DNA from: Comamonas sp. lk
Lineage (GTDB): Bacteria > Pseudomonadota > Gammaproteobacteria > Burkholderiales > Burkholderiaceae_C
DNA length: 54,253 nucleotides
Assembly: GCA_945869165.1 (NCBI GenBank)
Contig: CAMBNY010000011.1
Coordinates: forward strand, 1-54,253
Direction of reading: 5' to 3'
Part shown: positions 17,704-25,763 of the stretch, one piece after another
Numbering within the stretch: position 1 is the first letter of the stretch
How the letters are laid out: every line of letters starts with the position of its first letter
Notes under the pieces: model-generated
Seen by the model: the letters and a program-made list of their open reading frames with translations, nothing else
What the model was told of the DNA's origin: nothing
Database searches by the model: none
Translations under genes and position numbers: made by a program

Positions 17704-18180
17704 ATGAAAATTCGCACCACTTTATGGCTCTCGAGTGCCGCGCTTACTTTGTTCACCGGCTACGCCAGCGCCCAAAACGGCCCGCCTAAAGACGAGCCCT
17801 CCAAACCCGGCATGCACGCGATGTACGACAAAGACGGCGAGCACATGGGCATGCGCATGAAACACCACATGCAAAAGCTTAAAACCGAGCTCAAGCTAAG
17901 GCCCGAACAAGAGCCTGCTTGGGTTGCGCTAGCAAGTGCGATCACGCCACTGGCCCGTCCGCCGCGGCCTGATCGCGTCGAAATGGAAAAGCTCAGCATG
18001 CCCGAACGCCTGGACAAAATGAAACAAATGATGTCGCAACACCATGAAGCACGCGTAGCCGAGATGGACAAACATGCAGCAGCTGTAAAAGTTTTTTATG
18101 CGGTGTTAACGCCTGAGCAGAAAAAAACGTTTGATGCCAAAGCCATGCCAGGCTGGGTGCACGGGCCACACCGCGGTTGA
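17704..18180 (+). CDS. Periplasmic Spy/CpxP-like chaperone
   Basis: A 158-residue secreted protein with an N-terminal signal peptide (MKIRTTLWLSSAALTLFTGYASAQ). The mature part is helical, rich in Met, His and Lys, and carries LTPEQKKTFD near the end, the LTxxQ motif of the Spy/CpxP family. Spy-type proteins are periplasmic chaperones induced by envelope or metal stress. The many Met and His residues, together with copA and copZ upstream, suggest a copper link, which is inference. AAGGAAA precedes the ATG and a strong terminator follows. Confidence 0.8.
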   Translation: MKIRTTLWLSSAALTLFTGYASAQNGPPKDEPSKPGMHAMYDKDGEHMGMRMKHHMQKLKTELKLRPEQEPAWVALASAITPLARPPRPDRVEMEKLSMPERLDKMKQMMSQHHEARVAEMDKHAAAVKVFYAVLTPEQKKTFDAKAMPGWVHGPHRG

Positions 18181-18201
18181 ATGCTCCATACCCATTGCGC
18201 C

Positions 18202-18230
18202 AAAAAAACCCCGGTCTTCGGGGTTTTTTT
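18202..18230. terminator. Bidirectional rho-independent terminator
   Basis: AAAAAAACCCCG pairs with CGGGGTTTTTTT around a 5-base loop. The A-run and T-run make it work in both directions: for the Spy-like gene (+) and for the glutaredoxin-like gene (-), whose stop overlaps its last base. Confidence 0.93.
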
Positions 18231-18595
18231 TAGGCCAGCATTTTTTTCAATTCGCCACTGGCAATCAAGGCTTGCACATCGGTTGCGCCGCCCACCAACA
18301 TGCCTTTCACAAATACCATGGGAAAAGTGGGCCAGCCGCTCCACATCTTGAGTGCGTTGCGCTCGCGCCAGCTGTTGAAATAGCTACCAAATTCCACGTA
18401 ACCATGCGCAATATCAGCAGCGTCCAAAGCCGCGCGTGCTTTTTTAGGCATGGGATTGAGTGCCATTCCTACGACCAGTACGGGATGCTTGGCAATCTCT
18501 GCTTCCACCCGGTCCACCATATGGCGGTGATGGTCAGCAACAGTGGCGCGTACGCTTGGATGAATCCGTGACTCGTCCAACAAATGTCTAGGCAT
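18230..18595 (-). CDS. Glutaredoxin-fold protein without cysteines
   Basis: A 121-residue protein whose second half follows the monothiol glutaredoxin (Grx4/CGFS) pattern: PVLVVGMALNP, then WSGWPTFPMVFVKG and LVGGATDVQALIASGEL. WPTFP and the GG turn are the glutathione-binding landmarks. The active-site cysteine motif is missing: the position reads NPMPKKAR, and the whole protein has no cysteine. It therefore cannot act as a thiol reductant or an iron-sulfur ligand in the usual way. The preceding 35 residues (about 1-35) are a separate helical part. It ends in the shared terminator. The function is unknown; a glutathione-binding or structural role is only a guess. Confidence 0.72.
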   Translation of the reverse strand: MPRHLLDESRIHPSVRATVADHHRHMVDRVEAEIAKHPVLVVGMALNPMPKKARAALDAADIAHGYVEFGSYFNSWRERNALKMWSGWPTFPMVFVKGMLVGGATDVQALIASGELKKMLA

Positions 18596-18637
18596 AGTGA
18601 AAACTCCGCTAAATCTCGATTATGGCCCTTCGCTTTT

Positions 18638-19216
18638 TTATGGGAAAACTTGTACGCCTATCAACCATCCATGGGCCCAGCCGACAAATACAAGCCACAT
18701 GGCAAATCCAATTTCTACCGTCAAGATCGTAGAAGCTAAGTTTGCCGGCGCATAGACCACTTGATTGCGCTTGTCCCGCGCTCTAGATGCTTTGAACAAT
18801 AAAACACTCCACAGCAACATGCTGCCAAATAAAAGCAGATGGGCCACTGTGCCATTTGCCAGCAAATGTGCCAAAGCCCATGTCTTTACCGACAAGACCA
18901 TCGGGTGGTGCATCTTCGCTTTAATCGCGTTGCGCGGAACATAGACGGCCGCCATGAATACCATGGCTACCAAAGTCAATAGATAAGCGACATGTTTCAT
19001 TGCCGGTGCTGGCGTCCAAAGTAATTCGGGGGTGTCGCGAGCAAGCCCAAAGCCGTACACCATCATGGAAAACCCGAGCAATGAAGCCAAGGTGTACAAC
19101 ATTTTGAAACGCGTGGGGCCTAATTGAGCGATAAACCACGTATGCAACGCGTCACCCCCTATACGCAATGAATGGGTACCAAGAAAAACCAGTAAACCTA
19201 ACACTAAAAACAACAT
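18638..19216 (-). CDS. NnrU family membrane protein
   Basis: A 192-residue polytopic membrane protein of the NnrU family. The HSLRIGG segment near the N-terminus, the middle MVFMAAVYVPRNAIKAKMHHPM stretch (spanning about 88-109) and the late VHLL/HLLLFG region match the family. NnrU was named for its link to nitrite/nitric-oxide metabolism, and related proteins carry out membrane hydride chemistry on carotenoids and tetrapyrroles in other organisms. Its role here is not known. The ATG at 19216 is used; the codon at 19222 is TTG. It lies on the far side of the AT-rich minCDE leader. Confidence 0.82.
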   Translation of the reverse strand: MLFLVLGLLVFLGTHSLRIGGDALHTWFIAQLGPTRFKMLYTLASLLGFSMMVYGFGLARDTPELLWTPAPAMKHVAYLLTLVAMVFMAAVYVPRNAIKAKMHHPMVLSVKTWALAHLLANGTVAHLLLFGSMLLWSVLLFKASRARDKRNQVVYAPANLASTILTVEIGFAMWLVFVGWAHGWLIGVQVFP

Positions 19217-19612
19217 AAACAAGCCTTTTACTTTGGTTGGTGTGTAAGCATACGCCTGCTAGCCTGGCTGAACAAGGTTGTGCATAAGATTAGAACAACT
19301 ATCGACTTATCCACAGGACTGCTTAAAAATTGGATGTTATTCATGTTCATGTACAACGATTGCAGTACTTGATACACATGCTATACCTTGACTTAAGTGA
19401 TTGATATATATAAAGAAAAATTACTTTACGCGTAAAAAATGGGCACACTATCTACTACTACTAATTTGAAATACAGATATAGAGAAAAGATAGTGCACAA
19501 AAGATCAGTGCATAAGTCCAAATCCATTGAAGCGGCTAATCGTTTGATAAACAGGAATCGATTTTCCCTCAGGTAAAATCGGTCCTTCGATTCCACCTCT
19601 GTGCAGTTCACT
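19217..19612. promoter_or_regulatory. AT-rich minCDE leader with DnaA boxes and palindromes
   Basis: A gene-free stretch of about 400 bases, clearly more AT-rich than its surroundings. It holds two exact DnaA boxes (TTATCCACA at 19307-19315; TTATGCACA on the minus strand at 19279-19287) and two with one mismatch (19370-19378; 19507-19515, minus). It also has an AT tract with TTGACT and TATATATAAA (19388-19414), the perfect palindrome TTTACGCGTAAA (19425-19436) and an 8-bp inverted repeat CACTATCT/AGATAGTG (19446-19453, 19488-19495). Divergent promoters for NnrU and minC should lie here. Confidence 0.6.
19554..19594 (+). promoter_or_regulatory. Competing hairpins in the minC leader
   Basis: GGAATCGA (19554-19561) can pair with TCGATTCC (19587-19594), and CGATTTT (19559-19565) can pair with AAAATCG (19575-19581). 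The two stems share bases 19559-19561, so they cannot both form fully. The structure ends about 20 bases before the minC start. Its role is unknown. Confidence 0.4.
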
Positions 19613-20443
19613 ATGCCGGTTCAACCAGATCTTGCTTTTTCTGCCAGTGACGCGCCTGCGTTTGAAATCAAAAGTGCCCAGTTGACGCTGATTGCTTTGT
19701 TGGTCAAAAGCCCAGATTTGGCAAAGGTGGCTGCTGAGTTGCTAAAAAAATTCGGCCCCAATGGGGAAAGTCCAGACTTTTTTGATACCGATGGCATGGT
19801 CCTGGATTTCAGTGCCGCCGGTGTAAGGCTTCCACACCCGCAATGGAATTTGCTGCTTAACACCTTGGGTCAATGTCGCTTAGTCGCCAGCGCAGTACGC
19901 GGCCTGGATCCAGCGAGTCTGGAAGTAGCAAAAAAATCGGGGATTGCCGAAGCACCACCCGAAATTCGCCGCACTTCAAGCAGCAAAACAATCCCGCTAG
20001 AAGTTCCAAAACCCGTAGCACCCGCTGTTGCGCCTGCGAAGGCTGCTAGTGCGGCGCCAAGCTCAGCACCTACCCCCCCGGCTGCTAGAGAGGGTGGCAA
20101 TCCGACTATGGTGGTTAGCAAGCCTTTGCGATCGGGTCAAAAGGTCTATGCCCGTGGTGCTGATTTAATTGTGATGGCTATGGTCAATCGGGGTGCTGAG
20201 GTGATCGCAGATGGCAATATTCATGTTTATGCGCCTTTGCGGGGCAAAGCCATGGCTGGCGCCAGAGGCAATACCTCAGCTCGGATATTCGCCTTGGCGC
20301 TGGAGCCCGAACTCGTTTCCATTGCCGGTGTGTACCGCACTACGGAGCAAGAGCTAGGTCCGGATGTCCTGGGTAAACCGGCCCAAGTCCGTTTAAGCGA
20401 CGACGGAAAAGAAAAAATTATTATTGAACCGTTGAAAACGTAA
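19613..20443 (+). CDS. minC: Septum-site determining protein MinC
   Basis: A 276-residue MinC, the FtsZ polymerisation inhibitor that keeps division from the cell poles. The N-terminal FtsZ-binding domain spans roughly residues 1-105. A variable Ala/Pro-rich linker (about 125-160) follows, then the beta-helical C-terminal domain with RSGQKVYARGADLIVMAMVN and NIHVYAPLRGKAMAGARGN, which dimerises and binds MinD. Start ATG 19613 is used; an in-frame GTG at 19601 is possible, and neither has a good RBS. minD follows 41 bases after the stop. Confidence 0.95.
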   Translation: MPVQPDLAFSASDAPAFEIKSAQLTLIALLVKSPDLAKVAAELLKKFGPNGESPDFFDTDGMVLDFSAAGVRLPHPQWNLLLNTLGQCRLVASAVRGLDPASLEVAKKSGIAEAPPEIRRTSSSKTIPLEVPKPVAPAVAPAKAASAAPSSAPTPPAAREGGNPTMVVSKPLRSGQKVYARGADLIVMAMVNRGAEVIADGNIHVYAPLRGKAMAGARGNTSARIFALALEPELVSIAGVYRTTEQELGPDVLGKPAQVRLSDDGKEKIIIEPLKT

Positions 20444-20484
20444 AATTCAGCGCATTGACCCTCTCTTTGGAAAGATAGCTCTTC

Positions 20485-21300
20485 ATGGCAAAAATTATTG
20501 TGGTCACTTCTGGCAAAGGCGGTGTTGGTAAAACAACCACTAGCGCCAGTTTTGCAACCGGTCTCGCATTGCGCGGACACAAAACAGCGGTTATTGACTT
20601 TGACGTGGGCCTGCGTAACCTGGACCTGATCATGGGTTGCGAGCGTCGCGTGGTGTATGACCTGATTAACGTCATCAGTGGCGAAGCCAATTTGCACCAA
20701 GCGCTGATCAAAGATAAGCAATGTGAAAATCTGTATGTGCTGGCAGCCTCCCAAACCCGCGACAAAGATGCGCTGACACAGGAAGGCGTTGAAAAAGTGC
20801 TCAACGACCTGGCTGCCATGGACTTTGAATTCATTGTTTGCGATTCACCCGCCGGTATTGAAACTGGTGCCCTGATGGCCATGCACTACGCCGATGAAGC
20901 ACTCGTTGTGACTAACCCGGAAGTCTCTTCCGTACGTGACTCCGACCGCATTTTGGGTATGTTGGCCAGCAAAACTAAGCGCGCCATTGAGGGCTTGGAA
21001 CCGATCAAAGAGCATTTGCTCATAACCCGCTACAACCCTGCCCGTGTGGACCAGGGGCAAATGCTGTCTCTCGAAGATATCCAAGATATTTTGCGTATCA
21101 AACTTATAGGTGTGATCCCCGAGAGCGAAACCGTCTTGCAAGCCTCCAACCAAGGTGTGCCTGCGGTGCATATGGCCGGCAGCGAAGTCGCGGAAGCCTA
21201 TAAGGACGTGATTGACCGATTCCTTGGCAATGACAAACCTATGCGCTTTACCGAGGCGGTGAAGCCCGGCTTTTTCAAGCGCTTATTTGGTGGGAACTAA
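20485..21300 (+). CDS. minD: Septum-site determining ATPase MinD
   Basis: A 271-residue MinD, the membrane-cycling ATPase that recruits MinC and is released by MinE. The deviant Walker A KGGVGKTT is at residues 11-18 and the family stretch [20 protein letters not shown] is near 36-55. The C-terminal amphipathic helix that binds membrane is visible as [11 protein letters not shown]. It is the middle gene of minCDE and lies four bases before minE. Confidence 0.98.
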   Translation: MAKIIVVTSGKGGVGKTTTSASFATGLALRGHKTAVIDFDVGLRNLDLIMGCERRVVYDLINVISGEANLHQALIKDKQCENLYVLAASQTRDKDALTQEGVEKVLNDLAAMDFEFIVCDSPAGIETGALMAMHYADEALVVTNPEVSSVRDSDRILGMLASKTKRAIEGLEPIKEHLLITRYNPARVDQGQMLSLEDIQDILRIKLIGVIPESETVLQASNQGVPAVHMAGSEVAEAYKDVIDRFLGNDKPMRFTEAVKPGFFKRLFGGN

Positions 21301-21304
21301 GAGC

Positions 21305-21565
21305 ATGTCCTTTCTCTCTTTTTTGCTGGGTGAGAAGAAAAAAACCGCCAGTGTTGCTAAAGAGCGCTTGCAACTCATACTTGCCCACGAGCGCAGCGGC
21401 CGCAACGCTTCCGAGCCCGATTACATGGCCGATTTGCAGCGTGATTTGATTGCGGTGATTGGCAAGTACATCAAAATCAATCCGAACGATATTAAGGTGC
21501 AACTCGAGCGTCAAGACAATCTGGAAGTGCTCGAAGTGAAGATTGAACTGCCCGACGCACGCTAG
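21305..21565 (+). CDS. minE: Division topological specificity factor MinE
   Basis: An 86-residue MinE that stimulates MinD ATPase and drives Min oscillation. The N-terminal membrane-targeting MSFLSFLLG, the anti-MinCD helix [16 protein letters not shown] (about residues 20-35) and the C-terminal topology domain ([23 protein letters not shown] spans about 59-81) are all present. Start 21305 is chosen over 21287 because the conserved N-terminus begins there. It ends four bases from the convergent Lrp-family gene. Confidence 0.97.
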   Translation: MSFLSFLLGEKKKTASVAKERLQLILAHERSGRNASEPDYMADLQRDLIAVIGKYIKINPNDIKVQLERQDNLEVLEVKIELPDAR

Positions 21566-21569
21566 TTTC

Positions 21570-22046
21570 TTAGACAGAACCGGTGGCTACGTCCACCGCA
21601 GTTTTGTCCAGCACCCGGCGCAGCACAAAACTCGAATGCACACCGGTAACACCGGCAATACGGGTTATGCGTTGCAATAACAAGGATTGGTAGTGGTCCA
21701 TGTCGCGCACGATGACCTTGAGCTGGTAATCGGCTTCCTGGCCGGTGATCAGCAGGCACTCTAAAACCTCAGGGACGACGGCAATTTCGGATTCAAAATT
21801 CGCAAAACGCTCGGGTGTGTGAATGTCCATGGAAATATGGATGAGCGCAATCAAAGTCAAACCCAGCTTGCGCGCATCCAGGTGTGCCCGGTAGCCCAAA
21901 ATCAAACCCGCTTCTTCTAAAGCGCGTACCCGGCGCAAACAAGGCGAAGGAGATAAGCCGATGCGGTCGGCCAAGTCCTGGTTGTTGATGCGTCCATCTT
22001 CTTGCAACACTTGGAGAATTTGTTGGTCGTAGCGGTCGAGTTTCAT
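21570..22046 (-). CDS. Lrp/AsnC family transcriptional regulator
   Basis: A 158-residue Lrp/AsnC regulator. The N-terminal helix-turn-helix is clear (LDRYDQQILQVLQEDGRINNQDLADR then IGLSPSPCLRRVRALEEAG, residues about 2-46). It is followed by the RAM effector domain with HISMDIHTPERFANFE and LLITGQEADYQLKVIVRDMDHY. The family senses amino acids and forms octamers that wrap DNA. The start at 22046 (or 22049) is chosen because the HTH begins there. No amino-acid metabolism gene is divergent next to it, so the target is unknown. Confidence 0.93.
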   Translation of the reverse strand: MKLDRYDQQILQVLQEDGRINNQDLADRIGLSPSPCLRRVRALEEAGLILGYRAHLDARKLGLTLIALIHISMDIHTPERFANFESEIAVVPEVLECLLITGQEADYQLKVIVRDMDHYQSLLLQRITRIAGVTGVHSSFVLRRVLDKTAVDVATGSV

Positions 22047-22324
22047 CATTTGCCTGTATCTCCCGGAGTCCGGGCTTTGCCAGTGAAAACAGTATTTTGA
22101 GCTGGTGTTCACCTAGCCCGCGCAGTCCTTACATCTTAGGCTTTGATCGTCGCGTGTTACATTAGCCTTGCAGACGAGGCGTTCCGCACGCCCCGTACCA
22201 TCCCGGCAGAGGACGGTGCCCGAGCATCTGCTAGTCGCTGCCACAACAGGTATTTACACCTGCATTGCGACTTTTCTTTCCCTTTTCACCTGTGCCCTGC
22301 CGAGCGCGGTGAATTTCACTTTCC

Positions 22325-22576
22325 ATGATGTACAGACAATTTTCAGCGGCACAAGAAGCCGCGACCACCATCGGTAAATACCGAATTGCCGCATTGCCGG
22401 CCCAACTTGGCACAGACCAGTTTTGCGCCCAGGTGTCTATCGCCAGTGGCCAAGGACAGGCCAGTACCGATCGCGTTATGCGCTTTACCCCTGTTTTTCA
22501 AAGCCATGATGCAGCGGCCCAATATGCCTTGGAGCAAGGCATCGGCTGGGCACACAGCGCCATCGGCAGCGCCTAA
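22325..22576 (+). CDS. Small conserved protein of unknown function
   Basis: An 83-residue protein with no recognised domain. It shows a pattern I associate with small Burkholderiales proteins: [19 protein letters not shown], then a second half [18 protein letters not shown] in which the AAxxYAxxQGxxW spacing looks like a conserved helix. Two ATG codons are adjacent (22325, 22328). It lies 46 bases upstream of infA on the same strand, so the two may be co-transcribed. It is soluble and cytoplasmic by composition. The coding call rests on pattern and context. Confidence 0.6.
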   Translation: MMYRQFSAAQEAATTIGKYRIAALPAQLGTDQFCAQVSIASGQGQASTDRVMRFTPVFQSHDAAAQYALEQGIGWAHSAIGSA

Positions 22577-22622
22577 ATCCCCCGAACATGCCACAATCCG
22601 CATTGCGAGCAAAGGAAACCCT

Positions 22623-22880
22623 ATGGCAAAAGAAGAGTTAATTGAAATGATGGGCATCGTCAACGAGGTACTACCCGATACCCGTTTTCGCGTGACCCTC
22701 GATAACGGTCACCAGCTAATTGCCTATTCGGCCGGCAAGATGCGTAAAAACCATATCCGTATTTTGGCCGGTGACCGCGTGTCACTGGAACTGTCACCCT
22801 ATGATTTGACCAAAGGCCGTATCAATTTCCGCCATATCGAAGGCCGTGGCCCCATGGTGCCACGTCGTACTGCCGGTTGA
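22623..22880 (+). CDS. infA: Translation initiation factor IF-1, stand-alone copy
   Basis: An 85-residue IF-1, the S1/OB-fold factor that binds the 30S A site during initiation. The core is well preserved: [37 protein letters not shown], and the [13 protein letters not shown] motif. The C-terminus runs about a dozen residues beyond the classical 72-residue protein. The classical Burkholderiales infA sits in the ribosomal-protein spc operon. This copy is alone, with AAAGGAA before its ATG, and may be a second paralogue, possibly for stress or cold conditions (inference). It converges on the DAHP synthase gene with a three-base gap. Confidence 0.93.
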   Translation: MAKEELIEMMGIVNEVLPDTRFRVTLDNGHQLIAYSAGKMRKNHIRILAGDRVSLELSPYDLTKGRINFRHIEGRGPMVPRRTAG

Positions 22881-22883
22881 AAT

Positions 22884-23969
22884 TTAAGCGCCCGAGCGCG
22901 CCACGGCGCGCCGCTTGCGCACCGCCGTCGCTAAGCTTTGTAATACCGGCGCCGTCTGCGCTGTACCGATACAGGCATCGGTCACAGAGACCCCGCGCTC
23001 TAAGGCTTTCCCTGCCACTTTGTCCTGACGGCCTTCACGCAGGTGGCTTTCAATCATGAGCCCGGTAATGCGCTTATCGCCCACCGCCATTTGATCGGCG
23101 ACGGCTTGCGCGACTTCTATTTGCCGCGCGTATTGTTTGCTGCTATTGGCATGCGACACATCGATCATGACTTGCGGCCGCAGACCCGAACCTTCTAGCA
23201 AATTGCAAGCAGCCTGAACATCGGCAGCGCTGTAATTGGGCTGTTTGCCGCCGCGCAAAATAATGTGGCAGTCCGCATTGCCCTGCGTTTCGAACACCGC
23301 AGCCTGGCCCCACTTGGTCATACCCATAAAAGCATGCGCTGATTGCGCGGCGAGCATGGCATCCACCGCCACTTTGATTCCGCCATCGGTGCCATTTTTA
23401 AAACCGACGGGGCAACTCAGACCGCTGGCTAACTGCCGGTGACTTTGGCTCTCGGTAGTCCGAGCGCCTATAGCGCCCCAACTCACCAGGTCGCTGATGT
23501 ACTGCGGGCTGAGCAAATCCAAAAACTCCGTGCCAACCGCTAAACCTGCACTAACGATATCGAGCAACAAGGCGCGGGCCAAGTGAAGACCCTCATTGAT
23601 GGAAAAGCTGCCATCCATGTGCGGGTCGTTGATGTAGCCCTTCCAACCCACGGTGGTGCGCGGCTTTTCAAAGTAACAACGCATCACGATCAGCAAATCA
23701 TCCTCTAAGTTTTTGGCCTGGGCTTGCAGCCAATGGGCGTATTCCATGGCCTGCCCATGGTCGTGGATGGAGCAGGGGCCGACGACTACCAACAGGCGTT
23801 CATCACGCGCATGCAGCACATCGCAAATAGCTTGCCGGCTTTGCTCAACGCGGGCCAACACCGCCTCTGAAGCAGGTAATTGTTCTTGCAGCAGGGCCGG
23901 CGCAATGAGAGGCCGCACTGCGCGGATGCGGGTGTCGTCGGTGCGATTTTGGTCTGGGAAAAGAGGCAT
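22884..23969 (-). CDS. 3-deoxy-7-phosphoheptulonate synthase, class I (AroG-like)
   Basis: A 361-residue DAHP synthase that condenses phosphoenolpyruvate and erythrose 4-phosphate, the first step of aromatic amino-acid synthesis. The family motifs are VVGPCSIHDHGQAMEYA (about residues 62-78), YFEKPRTTVGWKGYINDP, LPVGxE-type AVGTEFLDLLSPQYISDL, and the metal-site DVSHANSSKQ. The length and motifs match the E. coli AroF/G/H type. Which aromatic amino acid inhibits it cannot be read safely. It is monocistronic and convergent with infA. Confidence 0.96.
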   Translation of the reverse strand: MPLFPDQNRTDDTRIRAVRPLIAPALLQEQLPASEAVLARVEQSRQAICDVLHARDERLLVVVGPCSIHDHGQAMEYAHWLQAQAKNLEDDLLIVMRCYFEKPRTTVGWKGYINDPHMDGSFSINEGLHLARALLLDIVSAGLAVGTEFLDLLSPQYISDLVSWGAIGARTTESQSHRQLASGLSCPVGFKNGTDGGIKVAVDAMLAAQSAHAFMGMTKWGQAAVFETQGNADCHIILRGGKQPNYSAADVQAACNLLEGSGLRPQVMIDVSHANSSKQYARQIEVAQAVADQMAVGDKRITGLMIESHLREGRQDKVAGKALERGVSVTDACIGTAQTAPVLQSLATAVRKRRAVARSGA

Positions 23970-24093
23970 GGTGGCGGTGAAGAATCAAAACCGGCATTGT
24001 CCTGCTAAAACACCTGGCCTTTAGGGCCAAGTAGGACCCGTCCTCATAGCAACAGAAGCCTTTATGATGGAATCCCACCCAAAGGAGATGGCG

Positions 24094-24405
24094 ATGCCAG
24101 AAGAAACACGGATTCAGACCTTTGCCGAGTTTTACCCTTTTTACTTGGATGAACATGCAAACCGCACGTCGAGGCGTTTGCATTTTGTGGGTTCAAGTAT
24201 CGGCTTGGTCTTGCTGATCACCGCGGCTACAACGCGCAACGCCTGGTTGATTCCTTTGTCCTTTTTGCAGGGCTATGCTTTTGCTTGGGTAGGTCATTTC
24301 TTTTTTGAACATAACCGCCCTGCGACCTTCAAGTACCCCCTCTTCAGCTTTATGGGCGATTGGCGCATGTGGTGGGATATTTTGCGCGGTCGCATCCATT
24401 ATTAA
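24094..24405 (+). CDS. DUF962/Mpo1-like membrane protein
   Basis: A 103-residue membrane protein of the DUF962 family, related to yeast Mpo1 (YGL010w), a dioxygenase acting on 2-hydroxy fatty acids. The N-terminal FYPFYLDEHANRTSRRLHFVG and the later GYAFAWVGHFFFEHNRPATF carry the paired histidines expected of an iron-binding membrane enzyme. Four in-frame ATGs exist (24064, 24067, 24088, 24094); 24094 is chosen because AAGGAG lies six bases before it. Lipid oxidation is the likely role by family. Confidence 0.85.
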   Translation: MPEETRIQTFAEFYPFYLDEHANRTSRRLHFVGSSIGLVLLITAATTRNAWLIPLSFLQGYAFAWVGHFFFEHNRPATFKYPLFSFMGDWRMWWDILRGRIHY

Positions 24406-24444
24406 GCGCAGCTTGGGGCGGCGTTTTAAGCCCCGTGCGCATCG

Positions 24445-25695
24445 TTATCCAGCTGCCCCATCGGCGCCTTGACGCACACGCGCTGAGCCCGGAACGCCGA
24501 GTTCCGGATGTAAGCGCCCAGCGAGTTGCCAGGCGCCTAGCAAAATGAGGGCCCCGACACCAAACACGCCCACGACCGGCGAAAACTGCAGCACCAGCCA
24601 GGCAATAGCCGGGGAAATAATGCCCGAAACATCACGGAAACTGGAGTACACCGCCGACATTTCTGTGCGCTCTGAAGGCTTAACAGACATCAAAAAAGGC
24701 AGACCGGCGCAGGTGTCGAGCAGCACCAGAAACAAGGTACCTGCTAACAAACAGCCCACGGTGGCCCAAGGCCAATGCGATAACGCTGCCGCTGCCAAAT
24801 AGCAAGCGCTGGCACCCAGACACCCCACACGGATGGCAGTGCGTACCGAACGTCTTTGCATCCATAGCAGCATCAGAGGAGCCAAAAACAAGCCCATGTT
24901 CGCCACCGAACTGGCTATACCGCCAACTTGCTCGCCCAAGTTATTCTCCAGGGCAAAAATTCCTAAGTAAACAAAAAACATCCACCATCCACAGGAACGC
25001 ACCAAAGGTAAAACCCAAGCGGTTACTAAGCGCGGTTGTGAGAAAAATCGGATGACCAGCCCCAGAGGGTTCGCGCTGCGTGAATCATGCGCTTGCTCCG
25101 CGCCGCTGCCCGATCCACGCGCCAGGAACTTGCCCTCTCCTAAGGGGGTTTTCCAAATCAGCCAGGCCATCGAGCTAGCCGACCCGGCCAGCAAAACAAA
25201 GGGCGCCCCTTCCCACACGGTCAGCAACCAAACCCCGGCAAACGGCCCTACCACCCACCCAGCACCGCCGTAAAACAGGCGCATCGTCTCCAGGCGGCTG
25301 AAATCGGTTTTCTCGAGATGGTCCAGCACATAGCTGTTGTAGCAAACAAAAGAAATCGCGGCAGCAATGATGGCGCATAAAAGCGCCAGCGTCGTCCATT
25401 TGCCTTGCAGCATGCCCAAAGCCGAAGCCACCAGATACAAACTTACTGCGCCTAGATAAACCTGGCGACGGCTGAGCACCCGCACTAGAGCCGGCACCAA
25501 TAAGGCCGCCATCAAGGACGCCAACCCGACACAAAAATAGATTTCAGAAACCAGTTGCGCGCTGCCCCAAGCGCGGTACAGCAGCAAAGGAAAGACCGAC
25601 AAGGTGCAGCCCCGGCATAAGGCCTCTAGGCCGGCAATACGGGCAAAGGACTCGACAGTGGGTTGCGGGAGAACCGAAAGTGCTTGGCTGGACAT
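24445..25695 (-). CDS. MFS transporter
   Basis: A 416-residue polytopic membrane protein with the overall spacing of the major facilitator superfamily but weak textbook motifs. RVLSRRQVYLGAVSLYL resembles the TM2-3 loop, and SVKPSERTEMSAVYSSFRDVSGIISPAIAW resembles the TM10-11 region of exporters. The start at 25695 is chosen because the preceding in-frame residues are hydrophilic and Arg/Ala-rich, unlike a transporter N-terminus. The gap to the acyl-CoA dehydrogenase gene upstream is about 70 bases, so they may be co-transcribed. The substrate is unknown. Confidence 0.78.
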   Translation of the reverse strand: MSSQALSVLPQPTVESFARIAGLEALCRGCTLSVFPLLLYRAWGSAQLVSEIYFCVGLASLMAALLVPALVRVLSRRQVYLGAVSLYLVASALGMLQGKWTTLALLCAIIAAAISFVCYNSYVLDHLEKTDFSRLETMRLFYGGAGWVVGPFAGVWLLTVWEGAPFVLLAGSASSMAWLIWKTPLGEGKFLARGSGSGAEQAHDSRSANPLGLVIRFFSQPRLVTAWVLPLVRSCGWWMFFVYLGIFALENNLGEQVGGIASSVANMGLFLAPLMLLWMQRRSVRTAIRVGCLGASACYLAAAALSHWPWATVGCLLAGTLFLVLLDTCAGLPFLMSVKPSERTEMSAVYSSFRDVSGIISPAIAWLVLQFSPVVGVFGVGALILLGAWQLAGRLHPELGVPGSARVRQGADGAAG

Positions 25696-25763
25696 GGCGC
25701 TCGATAGAAGAGCGCCGATTGTGCCCTGCCCCCTGGCGCCCACCATGTCTCCCGCGTCGGCGA

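Noticed and set aside
19217-19612. Calling this region the chromosome origin outright
   Set aside because: DnaA boxes and AT-richness are suggestive, but dnaA is expected beyond the right edge and no skew data are available, so it is reported only as a regulatory region.
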